Shown in pieces: positions 27,336-35,763 of a stretch of 64,000 bases of DNA (position 1 is its first letter; each line of letters begins with the position of its first letter). The stretch covers positions 186,001 to 250,000 of the forward strand of contig NZ_BAAACZ010000011.1 of the NCBI RefSeq assembly GCF_039521975.1, given 5' to 3'. Below the pieces are notes generated by a model that worked only from the letters and a program-made list of their open reading frames with translations, did not search any database and had not been told where the DNA came from. Both the position numbers and the translations under genes were made by a program. The DNA comes from Alkalibacillus silvisoli. Its GTDB lineage: Bacteria > Bacillota > Bacilli > Bacillales > Alkalibacillaceae.

Positions 27336-27898
27336 CTATTTTAGTATTTTCATAAAATCATCTTCTGTAACAATCTCTATGTCCAATCCCTCTGTAGAAT
27401 ATTTCTCTGCTTTTTTCATTTTGCTGCTCTTTTTACCCCCTTTAAACCTTGAGTAATCCTGGACCCCTATAACAAGATAATTCGTGTTTTTGTTACGTTG
27501 TTTTCACAACTTCCTCCATGATCAACAACTTTTTGCATCGCACCTCTTCTAACCATAGATTCTAAAGTTCCAGTAAAAACAAAAGAGCTGTTAAAACATA
27601 AATGATCCTCATCGAACCCTGATAATTCTGTTGTTATATCTGTAGCGTTTAGGCTTTTACCCCCACTGTGAGCTCGGTGTTTTCGTTTTTTAGAGAATGG
27701 CTTATAAGTGTTATCTAACTTCAGTTGACAGATTCGATAATCATGGTTTAACGCTAAAGAATAAATGTCGTCTTGATCATGTAGCATCTTTAGTATCTTA
27801 TAAAGGGAGGAGTTCATTAAAGTAAGCGTTGATTGAATTTTTCGCCTATCAATACGCTCTTTATCGCCTTTAAAGTAAAGCTTGATTAGATATGTCAC
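27336..27898 (-). pseudogene. BRCT-domain protein, broken by a single-base frameshift
   Basis: From a GTG near 27898 the frame encodes a helical N-terminal region, a segment KPFSKKRKHRAHSGGKSLNA, then FVFTGTLESMVRRGAMQKV, the start of a BRCT domain like that of NAD-dependent ligases. At a run of five T on the plus strand (27487-27491) the frame breaks; restoring one base continues the domain as NTNYLVIGVQDYSRFKGG and KKAEKYSTEGLDIEIVTEDD to a stop at 27336. So about 188 residues intact, with one base missing in a homopolymer: real mutation or sequencing error. Co-directional with the exonuclease. The start is uncertain. Confidence 0.65.
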
Positions 27899-27962
27899 TT
27901 CCTTCCTAATTATGCAATTCGACAGGAAAGAGGAAATTCCTATAAAGGAGGATAAAAAAACA

Positions 27963-28703
27963 ATGGAACAATTAACAGAAAAAATGTTTAAAGGGGACCA
28001 GTTAAGGATTATTGAGAAGGACAGTGAACCTTGGTTCGTTGCCAAAGATGTTTGCAACATACTGGGGTTAACAAAAGTAAATCGATCATTGGAAAGGTTA
28101 AGCGACAAACAAAAGGGTCTTCATACTATGAGCACCCCTGGTGGAATGCAAGAAATGAATGTGATCAATGAAGCTGGTCTTTACAAATTAGTATTCACTT
28201 CTCGTAAAGAAGAAGCGGCAAAGTTTACAGATTGGATTGCAGAAGATGTGGTTCCATCTATAAGAAAAACAGGATCTTTTAACGGAATTGATAACCTCAT
28301 ATCATGGATCGCATGGTTAAATCATTGGCTTATCAAATGAATTAGAGACGACTAATCAAAAAGTTGACAGCATTACATACATCATGAAGCTTAATCCTAA
28401 AGACTGGCGACAAGAAGTTAATAAAATCATTAAGAAGATCACGTTAGAAACAACTGGTAAGGACTTTAAAGATATACGTAATGAAAGCTATAAAGCATTA
28501 GAGTCACCTGGTAGATGTGACTTGAACATTCGGTTAAAAATTTGAAGCGGAACATGACTTATGAAGGAGCTTCAAAGAGCAAAGTACAAAAAGCTAACAA
28601 AATGGACGTTATTCAATCGGACAAGAGTTTAACTGAAATCTATTTATCTATCATCAAAGAAATGGCGATTAAGTATGATGTGAGCATTGGTGATGCTTCG
28701 TGA
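27963..28703 (+). pseudogene. Phage antirepressor (BRO-N type), broken by frameshifts
   Basis: The first 125 codons (27963-28340) give a BRO-N domain: WFVAKDVCNILGLTKVNRSL, then MNVINEAGLYKLVFTSRKEE and WIAEDVVPSIRKTGSF. After ~28280 the frame fails; a +1-frame segment (28336-28536) reads NELETTNQKVDSITYIMKLN onward, and near the A-run at 28535-28539 the frame shifts back to read LKRNMTYEGASKSKVQK to a stop at 28703. The last two parts match antirepressor C-terminal regions. At least two frame changes and probably an internal deletion, so it is non-functional. SD AAAGGAGG before ATG 27963. Divergent from the BRCT gene. Confidence 0.75.
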
Positions 28704-28960
28704 TAACGTAGCAGAACTTCTTCAGTCCAATTTAGGGAGGGGCAATATTACTCATATTTTCCTCCTTTGATTATTAATAGGTTTATAGTAAAAGAAGCGG
28801 CTTGCAATGAGGCTAAGCATTCATTTAATCGAGGGAGGTTGATTAATATTCATAAACATCTGGCAAGAGGACAAATATTGAAAAAAGATTATGCTAGTTC
28901 AAACGCCAAAACAATTATTCTAGTTTTTGCATTAGCTAATATTGTAGAAAAATAATAGGA
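28704..28960 (+). other. Short unassigned stretch; possible decayed gene (28767-28955)
   Basis: An open frame of about 62 codons from a TTG at 28767 without an SD ends at 28955. Its C-terminal part (GRLINIHKHLARGQILKKDY, then TKTI-like KTIILVFALANIVE) has protein-like composition, so it may be the tail of a decayed phage gene. I recognise no family. The SD-like GGAGGGG at 28736-28742 faces no matching start codon. Confidence 0.25.
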
Positions 28961-28976
28961 AATGGAGAGGTTCATG

Positions 28977-29768
28977 ATGACTAGGATTTATATCGATGCA
29001 GGTCATGGTGGTAACGACTCTGGAGCAGTTGGTAATGGGTTAATGGAGAAAGATTTAACACTAGATATCGCTTTAAAAACAAGAGATATTTTAAACAATG
29101 AGTATGAAGGTCATGAAATTATGATGTCAAGAACAACAGATGTCACAAAGTCGTTATCTGCTAGAACAAATGAAGCAAATAATTGGGGAGCTGATTATTT
29201 CTTATCCATTCACGTTAATGCAGGTGGAGGTACAGGTTTTGAGTCGTTTATTTACAATGGTTCAACCTTACCTGATACACCAAGTTTACGTAATATCCTA
29301 CACGATACTATTATGATTCATGTAGACTGGTTTGACCGAGGTAAGAAATCAGCAAACTTCCATGTTTTAAGAGAATCGAACACGTCAGCATCATTAACTG
29401 AAAATGGATTTATCGACAATGCAGCTGATGCTGAAAAGTTAAAATCAGATGATTATTTGAATCGTATTGCAAGAGGACACGCTGAAGGATTAGCGGAAGC
29501 TTTTCATTTAGATAGAAAAGACGGTGGAAATGGTGTATATTACCGTGTTATTGCAGGTTCGTTTACTTCAAGAAGGAATGCTGAAAACTTACTAGATAGT
29601 TTAAGTGAATATGGTTACGATGGCTTTATAGGCATATTCACTCATAATGATCAAACTTTTTACCGTGTGATTGTTGGTTCATTCCAAACTAGAGAGAATG
29701 CTAAGAATCGTGTAGATGAGCTTAAAGCTGATGGGTTTGATGCTTTTATTGCTGTTTATGAATATTAA
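28977..29768 (+). CDS. N-acetylmuramoyl-L-alanine amidase with two SPOR repeats (CwlC-like)
   Basis: 263 residues. Amidase_3 domain: IYIDAGHGGNDSGAVGNG (zinc His), MEKDLTLDIA (zinc Glu), LSIHVNAGGGTGFE (zinc His), and the catalytic Glu in SLTENGFIDN. Two tandem SPOR units follow, YYRVIAGSFTSRRNAENLL and FYRVIVGSFQTRENAKNRV, which bind denuded glycan. No signal peptide, as in CwlC and phage lysins that leave the cell by lysis. It splits the stem peptide from MurNAc. Two ATGs (28974, 28977); SD GGAGAGG favours 28977. A sporulation mother-cell lysis enzyme or a prophage endolysin are both possible; its place at the edge of the phage debris favours the latter slightly. Confidence 0.85.
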   Translation: MTRIYIDAGHGGNDSGAVGNGLMEKDLTLDIALKTRDILNNEYEGHEIMMSRTTDVTKSLSARTNEANNWGADYFLSIHVNAGGGTGFESFIYNGSTLPDTPSLRNILHDTIMIHVDWFDRGKKSANFHVLRESNTSASLTENGFIDNAADAEKLKSDDYLNRIARGHAEGLAEAFHLDRKDGGNGVYYRVIAGSFTSRRNAENLLDSLSEYGYDGFIGIFTHNDQTFYRVIVGSFQTRENAKNRVDELKADGFDAFIAVYEY

Positions 29769-29896
29769 TTAACAATAGAATATAAAAATATGTGATCATT
29801 TGTTCTAAAGGTCTAACGAAATAATGGAACTCTATCCTATAGTCAAAGATTTGGCTTAGGGTATTTTTTTGGTTTATTTAACCATTTTAAACAACC

Positions 29897-29926
29897 TTGT
29901 TATTTTTCTTCTTTTTGTGGTATAAT
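29897..29926 (+). promoter_or_regulatory. Promoter of the SOS polymerase cassette
   Basis: -35 TTGTTA (29897-29902), 18-base spacer, -10 TATAAT (29921-29926). Confidence 0.7.
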
Positions 29927-29927
29927 A

Positions 29928-29941
29928 CGAACAAATGTTCT
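29928..29941. promoter_or_regulatory. LexA box at the SOS cassette promoter
   Basis: CGAACAAATGTTCT fits the Bacillus LexA consensus at 13 of 14 positions and starts one base after the -10, over the transcription start. Repression here should be tight. Confidence 0.85.
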
Positions 29942-29965
29942 TTTTAAATGGAAGGGCTGATTGAT

Positions 29966-30190
29966 ATGAACCACATGTTGCAAAAGTCGTTAAGTAACAG
30001 ATGTAAACTTGAGATGGTTTATATAGATTCGAAAAACAATATGACGCAGCGCACCGTACGTATTGTGAAGATCTACGATGACCGAATGCTCGGCTTTTGT
30101 TACCTGAAAAAGAAGGTAAGGTCATTTAAAAAAGAAAATATTTTAGCGATTTATCCTGTTCAACAAAATCACTTTGAAATGGAGGCTTAA
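29966..30190 (+). CDS. Small WYL-like protein of the SOS cassette
   Basis: 74 residues (MNHMLQKSLSNRCKLEMVYI start). The pattern RCKLEMVYIDSKNNMTQR and the closing VRSFKKENILAIYP resemble a minimal WYL domain, a ligand/nucleic-acid-binding SH3-like fold. ATG 29966 is preferred because GAAGGG lies 9 bases upstream; ATG 29948 has no SD. First gene behind a LexA-boxed promoter and followed by yolD-like and uvrX-like genes, so DNA-damage inducible. Function unknown. Confidence 0.7.
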   Translation: MNHMLQKSLSNRCKLEMVYIDSKNNMTQRTVRIVKIYDDRMLGFCYLKKKVRSFKKENILAIYPVQQNHFEMEA

Positions 30191-30193
30191 TAA

Positions 30194-30523
30194 ATGCATC
30201 ATGATCGCGGAAGTGTTAAATGGGCATCACTTATGCTCCCTGAACACGTCGAAGCTCTACAACATATCTGGCAAGAAAGTGAACGTGAACAACCGCCAAC
30301 ACTTGATGAACAACAATTAGAAGAACACCTTTTTTATTTATCTCAAGCCTACGAAGAACAATTAACAGTTAAAATTAATTACTTTAAAAACAGACAATAT
30401 AAAGAAGTAACGGGGAACGTAATGTATTGGAGTCATGAGCAGCAATCTATTCGTTTACAAACCGATCATGATGATGAGCGTGAATGGATCAAATTAAAAC
30501 ATATTAAACAAATAACATTATAA
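30194..30523 (+). CDS. YolD-like family protein
   Basis: 109 residues, YolD family: GSVKWASLMLPEHVEAL at the N-terminus and IKLKHIKQITL at the end. YolD-like proteins are almost always encoded next to Y-family polymerases of the UvrX/UmuC type and are thought to be accessory to them. Here the gene sits 3 bases after the WYL-like gene and 14 bases before the polymerase. Confidence 0.88.
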   Translation: MHHDRGSVKWASLMLPEHVEALQHIWQESEREQPPTLDEQQLEEHLFYLSQAYEEQLTVKINYFKNRQYKEVTGNVMYWSHEQQSIRLQTDHDDEREWIKLKHIKQITL

Positions 30524-30537
30524 AAGGAGTGAATTAA

Positions 30538-31794
30538 ATGGACTACACTCCTTACCCAAGACACGATGTTCTCTGTATTGACATGCGTTCGTTTTATGCG
30601 AGTGTTGAATGTATGAAAAGAGGGCTCGATCCACACACTGCATTACTCGCTGTCGTTGGAGATCCAAATCGTAGCGGAAGTATTGTATTAGCAGCTTCTC
30701 CTGCTTTAAAAAGAAAGCATGGTATTAGTAATGTCAGCCGTTACTTTGAGCTTCCAAATGATGCGAATTTAATTATTGCAAGTGCACATATGGGAAACTA
30801 CTTATCCATTTCACTTGAGATCACCAAGCTAATGATGCGCTTTGTACCAAAGGAAGCGATTCATATTTATTCGGTTGATGAATTGTGGTTAACTATCGAT
30901 GGCTTAGAGCGTTTATACGGTTCTGTAAAGCAAATTGCTAAAAAAGTTCAAGCCAGCATTCGCGAACAATTTGGTATTGAATCTGTAATTGGGATTGGTG
31001 ATAATAAATTTTTAGCTAAAGTTGTCATGGATATTCATGCTAAAAAAGCTTCTGATGGCATTAGTGAATGTCGGTATGAAAATGTGAGTGATTTATTGTG
31101 GCCAATCCCAGTTGAAAAAATATGGGGGATCGGCTCGCGAATGAAACACCATTTAAACCGAATGGGTATTAGAACCTTAGGGGATTTAGCGCGTTATTCA
31201 AAACCCTATTTAAAAAAGCGTTTCGGTGTGATAGGAGAACAATTATACTGGCACGCTTGGGGGATTGATTTAAGCCCTGTTATTGGAAACTTCACAAAAA
31301 TGGAACAAAAAGGCTATGGGCACGGGGTTACACTTTTACGTGACTATACAAAAGGTGAGATTAATGCTTGCTTATTAGATTTATGCGAAGAAGCATGCCA
31401 AAGAGCAAGGAAAGATGGGAAAGAAGGAAGGACGATCCACCTTTCCATTGGGTATTCAAGTGAACATGGAACAGGATTTAGCCGATCAACTTCTATTGAT
31501 ACTCCAACAAATGATACATGGGAGATGTATCAAGTGTGTTTACAACTCTTCCAGCAATTTTATACAGAAAAATGCCATATTCGTAAAGCTTCAGTCACAC
31601 TAACGAATTTAGAAGATGAGGTAGGAACTCAGTTAAGTCTTTTTGACCAACGAGTACAACAAAAGCAACTCGCCTACGCTGTTGACCACATACGAGAACG
31701 ATTCGGTTCAACGGCCATTCTAAGAGCTAGTAGCTATACACCTGGCGGGATTGCGGTCGACCGTGGCAAGAAAATTGGCGGGCATTATGAATGA
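30538..31794 (+). CDS. Y-family DNA polymerase, UvrX/YqjW-like (translesion synthesis)
   Basis: 418 residues. Catalytic motifs: DMRSFYASVE (first Asp) and YSVDELWLTI (SxDE pair); the helix-hairpin-helix region WGIGSRMKHHLNRMGIRTLG; little-finger domain to the end with a beta-clamp-binding candidate QLSLFD near residue 364. Copies across DNA lesions with low fidelity. SD AAAGGAGTG before ATG 30538. UvrX-type polymerases are encoded both by the host (yqjW) and by prophages; this one adjoins prophage remains. Confidence 0.93.
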   Translation: MDYTPYPRHDVLCIDMRSFYASVECMKRGLDPHTALLAVVGDPNRSGSIVLAASPALKRKHGISNVSRYFELPNDANLIIASAHMGNYLSISLEITKLMMRFVPKEAIHIYSVDELWLTIDGLERLYGSVKQIAKKVQASIREQFGIESVIGIGDNKFLAKVVMDIHAKKASDGISECRYENVSDLLWPIPVEKIWGIGSRMKHHLNRMGIRTLGDLARYSKPYLKKRFGVIGEQLYWHAWGIDLSPVIGNFTKMEQKGYGHGVTLLRDYTKGEINACLLDLCEEACQRARKDGKEGRTIHLSIGYSSEHGTGFSRSTSIDTPTNDTWEMYQVCLQLFQQFYTEKCHIRKASVTLTNLEDEVGTQLSLFDQRVQQKQLAYAVDHIRERFGSTAILRASSYTPGGIAVDRGKKIGGHYE

Positions 31795-31837
31795 AAAAAG
31801 ATTGTCCCTTCAAGGTAGAAGGAACAATCTTTTTTTA
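31795..31837. terminator. Bidirectional terminator between the polymerase gene and lexA
   Basis: AAAAAAGATTGT-CCTTC and GAAGG-ACAATCTTTTTTT arms. A-run on one side and T-run on the other serve both converging genes. Confidence 0.9.
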
Positions 31838-32455
31838 ATGAATATCACGATATAGACCGATTACTTTGCCTAAAACAGTTACGTGGTCTAAAACAATCGG
31901 CTCCATTGTAGAGTTTTCAGGTTCTAAACGATACTGATTAGCATCTTTAAAGAAGCGTTTAACAGTGGCTTCGTCTTCATCAGTCATAGCGACTACAATA
32001 TCTCCATTTGAAGCAGTAGACTGCTTTCTTACGATCACTAAATCTTGGTCTAAAATGCCAGCTTCAACCATACTATCTCCTTCAATAGATAAGACAAAAA
32101 CATCTTCTTCAATAGCGGAGAATGTATTAGGAACTGGTATATATTCCTCAACATTTTCAACCGCTGTAATCGGTTCACCAGCTGTTACTTTACCAATTAA
32201 TGGCGCATACATAGCAGTACGCTCGTGAACAGTTTGATTATCCTCATACGTAATTTCGATCGCACGTGGTTTCGTAGGATCACGACGAATATAGCCTTTT
32301 TCCTCAAGACGAGATAAATGGCCGTGAACAGTCGAGCTAGAAGCTAATCCAACCGCTTCAGCTATTTCCCGAACTGATGGTGGATATCCTTTCGCTTTAA
32401 CCTCACCAATAATGAATTCATAGATTTCTTTTTGTCTCTTTGATAATTTTGTCAC
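31835..32455 (-). CDS. lexA: SOS repressor LexA
   Basis: 206 residues. Winged HTH with GYPPSVREIAEAVGLASSST; cleavage site Ala-Gly in KVTAGEPI; catalytic Ser in EGDSMVEAGI and Lys in EATVKRFFK. Start: GTG 32455 (MTKLSKRQ, as in B. subtilis LexA) with AGGTG 6 bases upstream; a further in-frame GTG lies at 32464. Represses recA, the polymerase cassette and itself through the three boxes seen in this window; RecA filaments trigger self-cleavage. Confidence 0.97.
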   Translation of the reverse strand: MTKLSKRQKEIYEFIIGEVKAKGYPPSVREIAEAVGLASSSTVHGHLSRLEEKGYIRRDPTKPRAIEITYEDNQTVHERTAMYAPLIGKVTAGEPITAVENVEEYIPVPNTFSAIEEDVFVLSIEGDSMVEAGILDQDLVIVRKQSTASNGDIVVAMTDEDEATVKRFFKDANQYRLEPENSTMEPIVLDHVTVLGKVIGLYRDIH

Positions 32456-32517
32456 TCTTCTCACCTCATGGAATTAATAACCTTTATAAATATTATAGCA
32501 AGAATTGCCACAAAAAA

Positions 32518-32531
32518 CAAACGTTCGTTCG
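32518..32531. promoter_or_regulatory. LexA box upstream of lexA
   Basis: On the minus strand CGAACGAACGTTTG, 12-13 of 14 matches to consensus. It lies 63 bases before the lexA start, so lexA is autoregulated. Confidence 0.8.
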
Positions 32532-32638
32532 TATTTCAAACACGATTCTTGTTTTTCTACTACATAGATTATAGAATATAGTTTGGACTTAGCGTATAAG
32601 GGTATTTTATATAGTGGGTATTTAAATATTTGTACTAA

Positions 32639-32744
32639 GTTGTTGTATTATGATGAACGAAGGATCTGACCCTCTCTCGGCAGATTTTTATCTCCTTCTG
32701 TTAGAGAGTCTAGGCAACCTTAAAGCACCCACAATAACAACAAC
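32639..32744 (+). ncRNA. Candidate structured leader RNA upstream of ynzC
   Basis: A closing stem GTTGTTG-TATT / AATA-A-CAACAAC (32639-32649 with 32733-32744, one bulged A) encloses interleaved arms GAAGGA (32659), CTCTCT (32672), TCCTTC (32693) and AGAGAG (32703), the order of an H-type pseudoknot. The ynzC start is 46 bases downstream. An open frame through part of it overlaps ynzC and does not look like a gene. No known riboswitch class was recognised. Structure is by eye only. Confidence 0.3.
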
Positions 32745-32789
32745 GAGCTTTAACAAAACCAACAGTATAGAATTTAAAGGAGTTTTAAA

Positions 32790-33023
32790 ATGCTATCGCA
32801 AGACAAAATTGACCGTATTAATGAACTGGCAAACAAAAAGAAAACAAAAAGTTTAACGAAAAAAGAGGAAAAAGAGCAAAAAGATTTAAGAGAAGAATAC
32901 TTAGCTTCATTTCGTAACTCATTCAAAAACCAACTACACTCAATGAAGGTTGTTGACCCAGAAGGAGAAGATGTAACACCACAAAAACTTAAAGATGAAC
33001 AAGAAAAAAATAAAAAACATTAA
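32790..33023 (+). CDS. ynzC: DUF896 protein YnzC
   Basis: 77 residues, small charged helical-hairpin protein of the DUF896 family (IDRINELANKKKTKSLTKKE, then RNSFKNQLHSMKVVDPEGED). SD AAAGGAG before ATG 32790. In B. subtilis it is the third gene of an SOS operon with yneA and yneB divergent from lexA; here those two are missing and ynzC follows a 326-base leader. Function unknown. Confidence 0.92.
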   Translation: MLSQDKIDRINELANKKKTKSLTKKEEKEQKDLREEYLASFRNSFKNQLHSMKVVDPEGEDVTPQKLKDEQEKNKKH

Positions 33024-33128
33024 ATAAACATCAATATTCATTGTCGGTTTTTGTTAAAATAGAAACGAGTTTAATTAAAGCCTGAAATATTAACAATGAC
33101 AAGTGGAAGTTGAAGGGAGATTTATTCA

Positions 33129-35138
33129 ATGAATAAAACAACAGAAGAACTATCTATTAATACCATTCGAACACTTACAATCGATGCGGTAGAAAAAGCT
33201 AACTCTGGTCACCCAGGCATGCCGATGGGTGCTGCGCCAATGGCTTACACACTTTGGTCTAAAGTGATGAACCATAACCCTAGTAATTCCTCATGGTTTA
33301 ACCGTGATCGCTTTGTACTTTCAGCAGGTCATGGATCAATGCTTTTATATGCTTTATTACACTTATCTGGCTATAATGTTAGTCTTGATGACATTAAAAA
33401 CTTCCGTCAATGGGGATCTAATACACCTGGACACCCAGAATTCGGACATACAGATGGTGTAGAGGCGACAACTGGACCATTAGGCCAAGGCTTAGCAATG
33501 GCAACTGGTAAGGCTATGGCAGAACGCTTCTTAGCATCAAAATATAATACTGATGACTATCAGCTAGTTGACCATTATACTTACTCTATTTGTGGTGATG
33601 GTGACTTGATGGAAGGTGTATCACAGGAATCAGCATCTTTAGCAGGTCACTTAAAACTTGGAAAGCTAATTGTATTATATGACTCTAATGATATTTCATT
33701 AGATGGTGATTTAAACCGTTCATTTTCTGAAAGTATAGAGGATCGTTATAAGTCATACGGTTGGCAAGTCATCCGTATTGAAGATGGAAATGATACTGCA
33801 GCAATCGAACGTGCTTTAGAGGAAGCAAAAGCTAATACTGAACAGCCAACGATGATTGAAGTTAAAACAGTTATTGGTTATGGTTCACCAAACAAATCAG
33901 GTAAAGCAGATTCTCATGGTGCACCACTTGGTGAAGATGAGCTTAAATTAGCTAAAGAACACTACGGTTGGGATTATGAAGACGATTTCTTCATTCCAGA
34001 AGAAGTTAAAGAAGACTTTAAGACTAAAGTACAACAACGTGGTGAAGCAACTGAAAACAAGTGGAAAGAACTTTTCGCTCAATATAAAGAAGCTAATCCT
34101 GAATTAGCAGATGAATTCGAAAAAGCAATCAATGGGGAATTACCTGTTGAATGGAACGCTGATTTACCAACATATGACGAGCATTCTAAAGCATTAGCAA
34201 CACGCGCTGCTTCTGGTGAGGTTCTAAATGCAATCGCTCATAATCTCCCAAACTTAATTGGCGGAAGTGCAGACTTAGCCGGTTCAAATAAAACGACACT
34301 TAAAGGCGAAGACGATTTCAAACCGACTGATTACAGTGGAAGAAACGTTTGGTTTGGAGTACGTGAATTTGCCATGGCCTCTGCTTTAAATGGTATGTCA
34401 CTTCACGGTGGAGTTAAAGTGTTCGGTGGTACGTTCTTCGTATTTAGTGATTACTTACGCCCAGCATTAAGGCTTTCTGCATTAATGGGAACGCCAGTAA
34501 CTTATGTTTTAACACACGACTCTGTTGCTGTAGGTGAAGATGGCCCAACACACGAACCAATTGAGCAATTGCCTTCTTTACGTGCTATGCCACATCTAGA
34601 TTTAATCAGACCAGCTGATGCAAATGAAACAAAAGCGGCTTGGGAGTTAGCTGTACAAGCAACTGACCACCCAACAGCATTAGTGTTAACACGCCAAGGT
34701 TTACCGGTACTACCTAACACTGATTCCATCGCTCATGATGGTGTTAAAAAAGGTGCTTATGTATTAAAGCAAGCTGAAAAAAAGCAACCTGATCTTATTC
34801 TCTTAGCAACAGGTTCTGAAGTCCACTTAGTTCACCAGGCAAGTGAGGCGTTAAAGGTAGAAGGAATCGATGCACAAGTTGTAAGCATGCCTTCTTGGTA
34901 CCGTTTTGAACAACAGTCAGATGCCTATAAAGAATCTGTATTACCATCAGCAGTCAAAAATCGTTTAGCAGTTGAAATGGCATCTCCATTTGGTTGGGAA
35001 CGTTATGTCGGCTTAGATGGTGATGTATTAGGTATTGATACTTTTGGTGCATCAGCTCCTGGTGATGAAGTCATCGAAAAATATGGCTTTACAGTAGACA
35101 ATGTCATTGCACGAGCTAAGGCTCTGTTAAATAAGTAA
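33129..35138 (+). CDS. tkt: Transketolase
   Basis: 669 residues, full length. Thiamine diphosphate motif beginning CGDGDLMEGVSQE and ending with N-D of LYDSND; substrate-binding HGSMLLYALLHLSG, ANSGHPGMPMGAAP, and central domain GVREFAMASALNGMSLHGG. Transfers two-carbon ketol groups in the non-oxidative pentose phosphate pathway. SD AAGGGAG before ATG 33129. A TAAAAT at 33055 is a plausible -10. Confidence 0.97.
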   Translation: MNKTTEELSINTIRTLTIDAVEKANSGHPGMPMGAAPMAYTLWSKVMNHNPSNSSWFNRDRFVLSAGHGSMLLYALLHLSGYNVSLDDIKNFRQWGSNTPGHPEFGHTDGVEATTGPLGQGLAMATGKAMAERFLASKYNTDDYQLVDHYTYSICGDGDLMEGVSQESASLAGHLKLGKLIVLYDSNDISLDGDLNRSFSESIEDRYKSYGWQVIRIEDGNDTAAIERALEEAKANTEQPTMIEVKTVIGYGSPNKSGKADSHGAPLGEDELKLAKEHYGWDYEDDFFIPEEVKEDFKTKVQQRGEATENKWKELFAQYKEANPELADEFEKAINGELPVEWNADLPTYDEHSKALATRAASGEVLNAIAHNLPNLIGGSADLAGSNKTTLKGEDDFKPTDYSGRNVWFGVREFAMASALNGMSLHGGVKVFGGTFFVFSDYLRPALRLSALMGTPVTYVLTHDSVAVGEDGPTHEPIEQLPSLRAMPHLDLIRPADANETKAAWELAVQATDHPTALVLTRQGLPVLPNTDSIAHDGVKKGAYVLKQAEKKQPDLILLATGSEVHLVHQASEALKVEGIDAQVVSMPSWYRFEQQSDAYKESVLPSAVKNRLAVEMASPFGWERYVGLDGDVLGIDTFGASAPGDEVIEKYGFTVDNVIARAKALLNK

Positions 35139-35253
35139 TACGAAATAACAAAGAAATGCAGGAATTGACATTGTTTTCACTTGATTGTATTTAAAATATG
35201 ACAAACTTTTTTGCGGAATATTGATACGCTTGTCCTAAAGGGAGGGCTAAGAC

Positions 35254-35694
35254 ATGTATCAATATTCCTTATATTTTTTCAAACCAATCTATGCGATTCA
35301 TTTTTACTATAAAGTTGATGTAATTTATCGTTTCTTATGGCAATACCATAACGGTAATAACACAGATACATCGACGTTAAAACAAGTTAATTCTGTCTTA
35401 GAAGAATTCCATATTGAAGACATACACAAACACTTATCTAATCCGAAATTTATAAATGATTTAGATATTAGAGTGGAAAATAAAGAGCTTCTGATTGATA
35501 GTGAAAAATTGAATATGAAAGTAGTTCAAAACGGGTTTGCCGTTGATATATATACAGATTCATTAATCGATGCTGATGAATTATTTTTCCAGTACATTAA
35601 GGAATACCATCCATATGTCTTTGTTGTAAACTTTGCCTCAAGGGAATGTGGTTGGATTCTACCTTTAGCAAAAAAAGCTAATTATCATATATAA
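35254..35694 (+). CDS. sirA: Sporulation inhibitor of replication SirA (YneE)
   Basis: 146 residues. Overall divergent, but the C-terminal signature VVNFASRECGWILPLAKKAN aligns with the end of B. subtilis SirA (MDFNSKRYGWLNPVKERN) and the gene lies in the same place, between tkt and yneF. SirA is made on entry into sporulation under Spo0A and blocks DnaA to stop new rounds of replication. SD AAGGGAGGG before ATG 35254. TGACAAA at about 35200 is one mismatch from an 0A box. Assigned on context plus the C-terminal motif. Confidence 0.75.
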   Translation: MYQYSLYFFKPIYAIHFYYKVDVIYRFLWQYHNGNNTDTSTLKQVNSVLEEFHIEDIHKHLSNPKFINDLDIRVENKELLIDSEKLNMKVVQNGFAVDIYTDSLIDADELFFQYIKEYHPYVFVVNFASRECGWILPLAKKANYHI

Positions 35695-35763
35695 GACTAT
35701 TGTCATTATTCGAATGTTTTACTATACTGTATAAAGACAACGAGATAGGAGGATATAGAAGCA

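Noticed and set aside
28338..28340. UGA ending the BRO-N frame considered as a third Sec codon
   Set aside because: The continuation of the antirepressor lies in a different frame, not in the same frame after the UGA, so it is a frameshift and not recoding.
32650..32856. Open frame across the lexA-ynzC gap
   Set aside because: No SD, overlaps ynzC in another frame, and its second half is simply the shadow of ynzC.
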